Positions 13,927 through 21,600 of a stretch of 43,887 bases of DNA are shown here, piece after piece. Origin of the DNA: a virus. The notes under the pieces were generated by a model that was given only the letters and a program-made list of their open reading frames with translations, ran no database searches and was not told the origin of the DNA. The position numbers and the translations under genes were made by a program. Position 1 is the first letter of the stretch. Each line of letters opens with the position of its first letter. The DNA lies in IMG/VR virus record IMGVR_UViG_3300042308_000549, positions 1 to 43,887 of that record; one strand, given 5' to 3'.

Positions 13927-14205
13927 TTAGCTGATGATCCGAGAGACTTCTTCCTTCTCTTCAGTATCGAATCGTTTGCGGAACTGGCTCTCCTTGTAGT
14001 AGAGGAATGCAAGCTCAAGGTATTTGATTGCTTCAAACCCTTCACCCTTGCGGGACTCGGATCGGACAACCATCATGCTTGCTGTATGCAGGAGGCTCGC
14101 CATAGCGTGGACTCGTTCGTTTAGTTTCTCGTCCTCGCATTTGATGAAGCTGAAAGCCTCAAGAATTGTTTTGGAGGTTTCGTTTTGTGGTGTTTGTTCT
14201 GACAT
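13927..14205 (-). CDS. Hypothetical helical protein (92 aa)
   Basis: Predicted all-helical: ILEAFSFIKCEDEKLNERVH, AMASLLHTASMMVVRSESR, EAIKYLELAFLYYKESQF and a charged end. The pattern resembles small phage proteins sometimes called Acb2/Tad1-type by their size, but no diagnostic residue is seen and I do not assign it. It is the last gene of the minus-strand operon. Confidence 0.65.
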   Translation of the reverse strand: MSEQTPQNETSKTILEAFSFIKCEDEKLNERVHAMASLLHTASMMVVRSESRKGEGFEAIKYLELAFLYYKESQFRKRFDTEEKEEVSRIIS

Positions 14206-14207
14206 AA

Positions 14208-14618
14208 TTATTTTTTTGGTATATATTTTTGGCTTGCGTATTTATTGAATGCTTTTTTAAGCCTTACCGCTTGATTGTAGAATGAATCCACAATTTCTTT
14301 TGTGGATTCAGGCATGAAATCCTCCCAAGGAGAACCGCTTAGTTCGTCTTTTATGAATTGATCTACAATCTTTTTTACAGTAATTTCAATAGGTGGATAT
14401 TCGTAACCTTTGGGATGCTTAACTTCAATGATTGCTATACTGCCACCACCCAAAAGTCTAACAGTCATGTCCTCCATCATTTTGTCTATGGCTAATGCTA
14501 TCTCTAAAGAAGCAAGTTCTTTGTCTCCTTGCAATAATTCTAAAATCGCATCTTGGACGCAACAAGATAGTGCTTCCTTAACAAATGGATTTTTTAGGGC
14601 TTTAGTTGTTCTTTTCAT
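14208..14618 (-). CDS. Hypothetical protein (136 aa)
   Basis: Start at 14618 (MKRTTKALKNPFVKEALSC), where the ATG shares one base with the upstream TAA (TAATG) and AAGGA lies at Shine-Dalgarno distance; an in-frame ATG further upstream lies inside that gene. The middle has LLGGGSIAIIEVKHPKGYEY, a beta region, between two helical parts. The gene is distinctly AT-rich compared with the genes upstream, which may mark separate acquisition. No family is recognised. Confidence 0.65.
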   Translation of the reverse strand: MKRTTKALKNPFVKEALSCCVQDAILELLQGDKELASLEIALAIDKMMEDMTVRLLGGGSIAIIEVKHPKGYEYPPIEITVKKIVDQFIKDELSGSPWEDFMPESTKEIVDSFYNQAVRLKKAFNKYASQKYIPKK

Positions 14619-15592
14619 TATTGTTCCTTCAAGAATTTTAGCCACTCACCTTCGGCTGGGTCAAACCATGACTTATCACCAAGGTCGATCAGAAGTTGGT
14701 GTTCTTGGACTTCCTCTGGCATATTACGGAGGACTTCGGAGTTGCTGAAGTTCCCGACATTGAGGAGCAAGAAGCGATGACCGGATGGCTTATCGTCTTT
14801 ACCTTGCTCATGGCGGACTCGGTTGCGAACCTCGGTTGAGGATAGCTTCTCTGTCTTCGCCGCCTCAAGAAGTTCATCCTGCTTCTTCTTGTTGGTCTTC
14901 TCATCTCCGAAGTTGGCGTTGCCAATCTCACGATAGACTGTGAATGGAAGCATTGGATCACGCTTGTCTGTAGGGAAAGCGCGGCAAGCTCTAGCGTAGC
15001 CAGAGACAGTCGAGTAGGACTTCTTGAAGTTAGAGCAGAGTTGGTTGACCACATCCTCATGCCCTCCATTCTCCAAAGCACACACCGAATCTCCGATGAT
15101 CCATTGCGCGCCCGATTCTAGGGTAAGACCGAAAGCGAATGCCGCCACCCAGTCTTTCATCTCTACCTTACCTTTTGGAACGCATTGAGTCATTCCCGCG
15201 CCAATGTCGAACTTCTGAGTGAAGGAGGATAGTTCCAACCCATTCTTCACACTCTCCACAAGGGCAAGGGATTCGTTGACTGGTTCCGGTGTAGCAGCGA
15301 TTTGCTCTGGTTTGTAGTCGTCTACATTCTGACGCTCCTCTTCCATCTCTTTCGCCATGTCCCAGTCAGCGGACATACGCTCATACATCTCCAGCATTTC
15401 ATCTGGTGCATCATCATCCAGATATTCGTTCTTTTGGAGCTTGCTCCATGCCTTCTTGATGTGAGCCTCGGTGATCGTGATCCCCGGCCATTCGTCTTTT
15501 ACGAACTCCCCCATGTGACGGAGGTAGGTGGACAGAGGGACAAGGACTCCCTCTTGAGTTGGGCTAAACAATTCTAGTTCTTTCTTTTTCAT
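14618..15592 (-). CDS. Hypothetical helical protein, possibly DNA-binding
   Basis: 324 residues. The central part (about 150-265) has the order W-x-IGDSVCALENG, YSTVSGYARACRAFP, R-x-PMLPFTVYREI and LSSTEVRNRVRHEQG. This order of helices resembles a domain in phage and plasmid proteins of unknown function, with an HTH-like segment (YSTVSGYARACRAF) and the S-x-x-EVR end. The N-terminal half is acidic and linker-like (DDDAPDEMLEMYERMSADWD). It lies between the SSB-like gene and two small genes. It is one candidate reader of the dispersed palindrome, purely by inference. Confidence 0.55.
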   Translation of the reverse strand: MKKKELELFSPTQEGVLVPLSTYLRHMGEFVKDEWPGITITEAHIKKAWSKLQKNEYLDDDAPDEMLEMYERMSADWDMAKEMEEERQNVDDYKPEQIAATPEPVNESLALVESVKNGLELSSFTQKFDIGAGMTQCVPKGKVEMKDWVAAFAFGLTLESGAQWIIGDSVCALENGGHEDVVNQLCSNFKKSYSTVSGYARACRAFPTDKRDPMLPFTVYREIGNANFGDEKTNKKKQDELLEAAKTEKLSSTEVRNRVRHEQGKDDKPSGHRFLLLNVGNFSNSEVLRNMPEEVQEHQLLIDLGDKSWFDPAEGEWLKFLKEQ

Positions 15593-15636
15593 TTTGGTTT
15601 TATGTTATTTGGTTAGGTGTTCTGGGAGGAACAGGA

Positions 15637-16455
15637 TCAGTATGGGATGTCGTCTACTTCTTCAGTAGGCGCATCGAGGTTAAGGTCTTCAGCGGCTTTC
15701 TCCACGCACTTGGCGAATGGAGTAGTGAACCCCTTCTCCAAGTAGTATTCATAGAGTTTAGTGAGGGCAGGCTTGCCAATAGCGGCGAGCTTCTTGCCCT
15801 TCTGCGAGCCAGATGGGACGATGGCAGAAGCCCAATCAGATGGGTCTGGTTCAACTACCTTTGGTTCCTCTACCTTCGGCTCTTCTACCTTGTGCCTAGA
15901 GTAGCGGATGCCCTTGCGGTTAGCTTCGATGAAGACCGACGAGACATAGGAGCGAAGGGTTTCTTCATCCTCCACATCTTTGTAGCTATGGCGCACCAAG
16001 CTATTGATGTAGCGGTGCATCTCTACGATTTCATCAATCGCCTTCTCTGGATTATCGGTAACGATACTCTTGGGTGTAGCAGAAGATGCTACACGGGCAG
16101 GCTCCTCGCTAGGCTGGTCGAACTCAATCTTTCCAGTAGCTGTGACTTTAATTATGTCACGATCTACCTTGCCGTTCTTACCTTCGTAGGACTCATGCTC
16201 CAAGGATACTCCGGTCAGACCATGCTTTCCACGGACTGAGGACAAGGTAACTACATTACCTTTGATAGATTGTTCCTGTGTGTTGTTGAAGAACTTGAGT
16301 CCGTAGGTATTGCCGTCGATCTCAATGTCTCCACCTTGGATCACAAACTCACCCTTGGGGCCAGTAAATGTCTTAGGTTCCCACAATTTAGTGACCTTGC
16401 CAGTCACTCGTTTGATGATGTCTTTCTGTTCGATTCCGTCTAGTTGGTTACTCAT
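15637..16455 (-). CDS. SSB-like OB-fold protein
   Basis: 272 residues. Residues 12-110 look like one OB fold (IIKRVTGKVTKLWEPKTFTG, GDIEIDGNTYGLKFF, GNVVTLSSVRGKHG). The extreme C-terminus is EEVDDIPY, very close to the acidic DDIPF tip with which bacterial SSBs recruit partner proteins. Between them lies a helical module (EIVEMHRYINSLVRHSY) and a Pro/Glu-rich linker (VEEPKVEEPKVVEP). It therefore probably coats single-stranded DNA and recruits replication proteins. It follows the nuclease gene by an 8-nt overlap. A palindrome copy lies in the linker-coding part at 16052. Confidence 0.65.
   Translation of the reverse strand: MSNQLDGIEQKDIIKRVTGKVTKLWEPKTFTGPKGEFVIQGGDIEIDGNTYGLKFFNNTQEQSIKGNVVTLSSVRGKHGLTGVSLEHESYEGKNGKVDRDIIKVTATGKIEFDQPSEEPARVASSATPKSIVTDNPEKAIDEIVEMHRYINSLVRHSYKDVEDEETLRSYVSSVFIEANRKGIRYSRHKVEEPKVEEPKVVEPDPSDWASAIVPSGSQKGKKLAAIGKPALTKLYEYYLEKGFTTPFAKCVEKAAEDLNLDAPTEEVDDIPY
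16052..16067. repeat. Palindrome site 7 (TTATCGGTAACGATAC)
   Basis: One mismatch at the last base; it lies inside the SSB-like gene. Confidence 0.85.
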
Positions 16456-17317
16456 TAGTTTTATAGGTTGATTTGTAGTAGTGGCAGAAGGGTGCTACTG
16501 AGCAATAACGCTCGCAACGGATATCCCCTCCGCTTCGTTTCTCTATGCTGTGCTTCGGCCCGTAGGTAGGTAGCAGGTTCTCTGCTTCCTCCAAGGTCTC
16601 GCACACTTTGGCTGCTCGTTTGTTCCCGTCCTTCTTGATCGCAAAGGTATCTGGTTTGGCCCAGCGTTCCTTTGCATTACAAGCAGGGATGGTATCGTCT
16701 GGCATTTCAGCCGCCGCTTGGTGCAGTTTGATCCGCTCCGCTGCGTAGGCTATACACTCTTCGTTATCCCACAATGGTATGTCTACAATATGCACTGCAC
16801 ACTGAGGATACTCTTTGTCAAACTCGGCCTTGCTTGCCTGCCAGTCACGGAGGATGGCGACGATCTGACCTTTATTGACTTCGTAGCCATAGCTTCTCCA
16901 GAGCATGGCATTCAGATTGATCTGCGCTTCCCACTCAGACTTGCCGCCAAGAAGGAAGGAGAACACGGATGTTACCTTGAAGTCAGAGATTACTTTATTG
17001 CCAGTCTCGTAGAGGTCAGTCTGTCCGGTCAGCGTCCAGTCGTTAATCTGCAAGTAAAGACGCTTCTCAGTCAACTCTTCCTCTCCTCCAGCTAGCTCAA
17101 GAACCTTATGCACCGACTGACCGAGCAATGCCCACACCCTATCGGATGCGTCTTCCACGATCTCCTCGGAGTAGCGTTTCTTGAGTTGGTTAATCTTCGG
17201 TGGCCCGATTAATGTAGTCACCGAGATGTCTGCTTTCTTCGTTCCTGCCATATACCCATCGTGCGCTAACGCCCGATACATTGGTGCTGGGAGCGAGTAT
17301 CGATTTGTTATTTGCAT
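16448..17317 (-). CDS. RecB/Cas4-like PD-(D/E)XK nuclease
   Basis: 289 residues from the ATG at 17317 (MQITNRYSLPAP). The motif series of RecB-family nucleases is present: LGQSVH with His 70, TGQTDLYE with Asp 101, ISDFKVTS (D-x-K at 112-114) and AQINLNAML (Gln 132). A C-terminal Cys cluster (CERYCSVAPFC) recalls the iron-sulfur site of Cas4/AddB-like enzymes, though the matching N-terminal Cys is not seen. It would be a phage recombination exonuclease. An in-frame extension to 17407 lies inside the homing endonuclease gene and is rejected. AAGGAG about 10 nt upstream is a good ribosome site. Confidence 0.8.
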   Translation of the reverse strand: MQITNRYSLPAPMYRALAHDGYMAGTKKADISVTTLIGPPKINQLKKRYSEEIVEDASDRVWALLGQSVHKVLELAGGEEELTEKRLYLQINDWTLTGQTDLYETGNKVISDFKVTSVFSFLLGGKSEWEAQINLNAMLWRSYGYEVNKGQIVAILRDWQASKAEFDKEYPQCAVHIVDIPLWDNEECIAYAAERIKLHQAAAEMPDDTIPACNAKERWAKPDTFAIKKDGNKRAAKVCETLEEAENLLPTYGPKHSIEKRSGGDIRCERYCSVAPFCHYYKSTYKTNE

Positions 17318-18000
17318 TTGTTTGCTCTCCTTGTTTCCCAAGCTCTTTTGATAGCTTGTGATCTTTTTATTTTTGCTTCTTCTGTTTGTGCTTTTTCTGA
17401 TTGCCAATATTTTTTTACTCTATCTGAAAATGCTTTTCTTCCTTCTTCGCTTTCTCTGAAAGCTCTATTTCTATCTGCCTGCATTTTTCTTTTTTCTTCA
17501 GAAGAATAAGCGGATTTTATACTTTCTGAATGTTGTTTTCTTTTTTCTTCATTCAATTCACTCCATCTTTTTGTATGAACTTCTGATAATTTCTTTTTTA
17601 AATCTGGAGTTATTTGAAGTTTTCTTATAGCGCACATTTTTAATCTTGATTGATCATTTGACCAAAAATCTTTGGATGTTTTTGAAAACTTTTTTCTACT
17701 TTCTTCGTTATGTCTATAACCTGAAACGCCATCTCCTCCATCTGTGAAATTTGCTAAAAGATTACCGTTTTCTCTGTATGTCTTAATTAATTCTTTTTCG
17801 TGTTCAAAGGCTTTCTCCTCTGAATCCCATAAAAAAATTATCATGACTTTGTAACCATGCTTATTTGCGATTTTATGCCACAAATTATTTCTGCAATATT
17901 TAGAGTATGCTCGTTTACCCCTTCCTTTCCCAACATAGAAAACTTCAGAGGTGTCATTTCGCAGATGAATGTATGTGTAGAATTTTTTAACACTTTCCAT
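17308..18000 (-). CDS. GIY-YIG homing endonuclease with NUMOD3-like repeats
   Basis: 230 residues. The N-terminal GIY-YIG nuclease has FYTYIHLRND, FYVGKGRGKRAYSK (YVG half of the motif plus the catalytic Arg region), HEKELIKTY with the metal-binding Glu, and NFTDGGDG. The rest is a run of short helices of the type GYRHNEESRKKFSKTSKDFW, NEEKRKQHSESIKSAY, EEGRKAFSDRVKKYW, resembling NUMOD3 DNA-binding repeats. It is a free-standing mobile endonuclease. The gene is strikingly AT-rich within a more balanced operon, ends by overlapping the nuclease start by 10 nt, and supplies that gene's ribosome site. Confidence 0.88.
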   Translation of the reverse strand: MESVKKFYTYIHLRNDTSEVFYVGKGRGKRAYSKYCRNNLWHKIANKHGYKVMIIFLWDSEEKAFEHEKELIKTYRENGNLLANFTDGGDGVSGYRHNEESRKKFSKTSKDFWSNDQSRLKMCAIRKLQITPDLKKKLSEVHTKRWSELNEEKRKQHSESIKSAYSSEEKRKMQADRNRAFRESEEGRKAFSDRVKKYWQSEKAQTEEAKIKRSQAIKRAWETRRANKCK

Positions 18001-18009
18001 TCCTCACTA

Positions 18010-18068
18010 TTATTCGTTATTTTCATTTTGGCAATCTAAATCTTCATTGCTTCGTAGTTATTCGTTAT
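18010..18068. repeat. Direct repeat at the upstream border of the homing endonuclease
   Basis: TTATTCGTTAT occurs at 18010-18020 and 18058-18068. The second copy encodes the end of the upstream gene (DNE stop) and the first lies between that gene and the endonuclease start. The duplication looks like a scar of cassette insertion. Confidence 0.6.
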
Positions 18069-18195
18069 CGTCATCGTCCCAGTAGGTAGGTTGGATGCCT
18101 TGATCCATGTCACGCTGGGCGCACTTGTGAATGTATGCCTCGCGCTTACCTTCCTCAATTTCTGAGGTCAAATCGTAATCGTCTTCGTCTCTCAT
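18058..18195 (-). CDS. Small acidic hypothetical protein (45 aa)
   Basis: The product MRDEDDYDLTSEIEEGKREA...PTYWDDDDNE is very acidic at both ends. The ATG at 18195 overlaps the previous stop (ATGA), supporting expression. Acidic small phage proteins often mimic DNA or bind basic host proteins, but nothing specific can be claimed. Before the endonuclease arrived it probably directly preceded the nuclease gene. Confidence 0.6.
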   Translation of the reverse strand: MRDEDDYDLTSEIEEGKREAYIHKCAQRDMDQGIQPTYWDDDDNE

Positions 18196-18407
18196 TTCTC
18201 GTAGCAGCTAGTAAGAAGTTCCGCTACACCGCGAAGGTGGTCGCCTTGCTTTACTACTGCGTTAGCGTTCGGAAGATTGCCGAGAAGGAATCGTCCGTCT
18301 GCTGCCGCTGACGAAATCAAGCGGAGGTAAACTTCACGCTGAAGATCGCTGTTCTGAACTACGGGTTTTTCTACTGATTCTGATTTTACTTTTGGTGTGT
18401 CTTTCAT
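18192..18407 (-). CDS. Hypothetical protein (71 aa), first gene of the operon
   Basis: The polar N-terminus (KDTPKVKSESVEKPVVQNS) is followed by a helical part (LQREVYLRLISSAAADGRFL, AVVKQGDHLRGVAELLTSC). No family is recognised. It starts about 30 bp downstream of the promoter -10 box and is coupled to the next gene by ATGA. Confidence 0.65.
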   Translation of the reverse strand: MKDTPKVKSESVEKPVVQNSDLQREVYLRLISSAAADGRFLLGNLPNANAVVKQGDHLRGVAELLTSCYEK

Positions 18408-18443
18408 TGTGTTTATCGACAGGTGTTGTGCTGTCGGAGGTAG

Positions 18444-18471
18444 AATCTACAGACTCCGATAATCGTGTCAA
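18444..18471 (-). promoter_or_regulatory. Promoter of the recombination operon
   Basis: On the minus strand TTGACA (18471-18466) is followed after 16 bp by TAGATT (18449-18444). The spacer contains ATTATCGGAG, half of the dispersed palindrome, and a full palindrome lies 20 bp upstream of the -35 box. The promoter drives the genes from 18407 down to 13927. Confidence 0.75.
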
Positions 18472-18491
18472 TAGCTTTTATTGATTTATTT

Positions 18492-18507
18492 TTATCGGTT
18501 CCGATAA
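18492..18507. repeat. Palindrome site 8 (TTATCGGTTCCGATAA)
   Basis: Exact copy, identical to site 1, and likewise just upstream of a TTGACA promoter (20 bp from the -35 box). Confidence 0.9.
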
Positions 18508-18514
18508 TTAGAAA

Positions 18515-18542
18515 ACGCACACCAGATTTCTCCGATGTGCGT
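18515..18542 (-). terminator. Candidate terminator after the virion operon
   Basis: On the minus strand ACGCACA pairs with TGTGCGT around 14 nt and is followed by TTTTCT. It lies about 70 bp after the stop of the giant virion gene and before the promoter at 18471. A second inverted repeat, CCGCGAA/TTCGCGG (18605-18628), overlaps the stop codon itself. The T-run is short, so efficiency may be partial. Confidence 0.55.
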
Positions 18543-18612
18543 CAACCTAATGAATAACACGAATGAATACAGCAACTGCTGCGGAGATAGATTACATCAG
18601 CCTCCGCGAAGG

Positions 18613-21600
18613 TCAAGGCTTTTTCGCGGCGAGTCTGACTTTCCTCTCGGCGGCATCTCTAGCATTGTTTCCGATTCGCTCAACAACTTTAGAATATTTC
18701 TCAGGTGTCATATCAGAAAGTCGGTTAAATCCATTCTTCATCTTTGTAGAAATAATAGTTCCGTATTCCTTCACGAACATCTCGTATTCTTTGTTCGTTG
18801 GTTGCCTGTCGAGCCTCTGTGCAAGCTGATTCCGAGTAGGGATGCTTGGGCCTCCACCTTGCTTCAAGACTAGCTCATGGAGGTTCACAGAATCCCGGTC
18901 AGTCGGAATGTTGAATGTGATCGGAACTCCGAGCTTGAATATTTTGTCAGCGGCTTCATTCGCTAGTGCGGGTTCACCAAAAGCGTTCAGAGATTTCGGA
19001 GACACAGCAGGCCCGATGAATGGGATGTTCGACCACAACGCACCTTCCAGAGTTTTCCTGTCTACTGGTTCGTTCAAGAAGTCGGAGAGGTTCCTTGCAA
19101 GGCTTGCTCCCAATACTGGAACTAGGGTCTTGGCAGGGAATGCAAGGCTCTTTGCCAAGCTCTCTACTCCACGATCTCCGTAGGCTTCAAAGAGAGGTTT
19201 CGCGGCGAAGGAATACGGGCCTCGGCGAAGTGAAGCACTCAATACAAACCCACCAATGATAGCCGCATCACCCATCTGCATTGGAGTGTTCGTCTCACGC
19301 TTCTGCTTTCTGCGAATCTGCCAATCATCCACCGCGCCAAGCATCATGGCAGGCCAAGCGAAGGCTTCAAATCCTCTCATGGTATTGATCGTGAATTTCG
19401 TTTTCCCGAAGTATACACTCACAGTATTTGCCTTGTGCTTCTTAGTCCACGAATCGTAATACTGCGGGTCTTCGCTACGAAGAGGGCCATTACCAGTCAC
19501 AACAATCTTGAATGGCTTCTCGTCTTCCTCGTCTTCCGTAGATGATGACATTGCCGCTGCGAATCCAAGCAAAACAATACTTCCGGTGATAGTTTCAGTC
19601 AGCCTTTGACGATACTGAAGGTCGTTACCCAAGCTCTGTGCATATGGAGATGTCTTACCCATCTTCTTTGCGATATAGTCGTAGGCAAATCGAACTGCAC
19701 CATACGGAGAGAACCATGCTGTCTCTCGGAATACGCGAGCGGGAACCACCGCGAATCCATAGATCATTCTGCTGAAAAGTTTGATGACTTGGTTGTCGGC
19801 TTTGTTTGCGGCGTTTGCCATCGTCTCCAACAACCATAATGCAGGGTAACTTATCACGCCACCATCGCGGGCGTTCGTTTCTTCTTCACGGAATGCGTCG
19901 AGTGACTGCCTATTCCTACCTACTGCTGACATAGCATCGTTGAGCGCGGCATCCATTACTTGTTGCGCTGGGAGCTTTGCGTCAGTCAATGCCTGTCTCC
20001 ATGAAGAAACAAAGAACTCATCTGCAAGAACCGCCGCTTTGTTTTTATCGGTTCCGATAGCGATCTGGTCATTGTAGAAGATTCGCTTTTGCTCCATCAT
20101 GGCATTGAGCATCTTTGCCCCATCCTTGCTGGACATCCCTTTCGCTTGCATCGCGGCCAAGGCATACTTGGATACCGCTTGGTTTTGAAGTGAGGCAATC
20201 GCTCCGTAGTCGAGAGCATTCAAGACACGGCGAACATAATCCATCATACCAATCATCATGTTCTTCACTCCGTCTGCCCTCTCGCGTGGAGTCTTGCCTT
20301 TATTGAATTGGTCTACGCCTCGCTTGTAGAGCTTTAGTAGCCCTTCATCATTCACTAAGTATTCCACATTGGAATAGACTGTGACGTTGTTCTTGAAAGA
20401 GAAGGCTACTGTGTTTGCCCATGACTTGATTGAGTCGATGAAGGTAGTCAATGAAGCCGTGATCTGCTCCGGTCTTGCTGTCAGTAATCCATTCAATGAT
20501 TGGGTCAACGCATTCTTTACTGCCATACCAGCAGGAGAGAAGATGTTCACAGTCATTGTTGGGATACCACTCAATGCCTGCGCGTCATAGAACTGACCGA
20601 TCACATCCCTTGCTCTGATAGGTAGCTTGGCTTTAGAAATGATGTCTTGGATTGCCTTGTGCGCTTCAGCCTTTGTTGCATCAGCGGATTTTGGATCAGA
20701 AAGGATAGCGTCATACTTGAGCAGGGCTTTGTATTGCTCTGGAGTAAACCCAGTCCATCCATTGAGTGCCGCCATGTCGCTCAACACATTCCTTGCTGGG
20801 TCTAATGCGCCAGCGCGGAGGGCTTGCAATACCTTCTGGAATGCTCGGCGGCTTCTGGTATCTCCGGTCTTCCAAGGTGCAGACTTACTAATAGCATCTG
20901 TGAATGCCTGCTCCTGCGCCATCGTGAAGCGTTTCTGGAGCGAGATGTCCATCAGCTTGGCAATCCTTTCAGCCTGCGCCAATGGTAGCCCTGCCTTGCG
21001 GAGGTAGTCACGCATGACTTCATATCTCCAGTTTGGCTTCTGTTGATCTTCTAGCGGAGTATCCTTGATGGCTTTGACGATCTCCGAGATTGGCCCTTTC
21101 TCGATAGCCTTGTTGATGGAGGATAGTTCTCTCGAAAGACTATTGATCTCATGCTGTCTCCACACAATATCAGCCAATGTCTCTGCTGCCGCCAACTCAA
21201 CCCCTGCTTCTTGTAGCTTGGCAACCAACATGGACTTCCAAGGAGCTTTACGCCCAATGTCTGGCTTTTGTTTTAAGTCATTAGCTACGATAGCACGGAC
21301 ATCATTTGTGATCTGCCTTGCCGCCGCTGGATCGAATGAAGGTGTGTCAGATTGAATCTTGGCGAGCTTTTCAATCTCAGCGTCAGCTTGCTTCTGAATC
21401 CTGTTGTATTCCTTATCAAGTTCCTGCTCTTCAGTCTTGCGTTTTTCTTTACCCTTCTCCGTAGCTTTAGTGAACTCGTCGTTAATCTTACCAACCAAGT
21501 CAGTCCCAGTTCTGCCACCAACCGATTCAAGCTCATCAGTCAACTCTTGCTCGGTGACTGGCGCAGTCTTGTCCACCGCTGCATAAGCATCCTTGATGGA

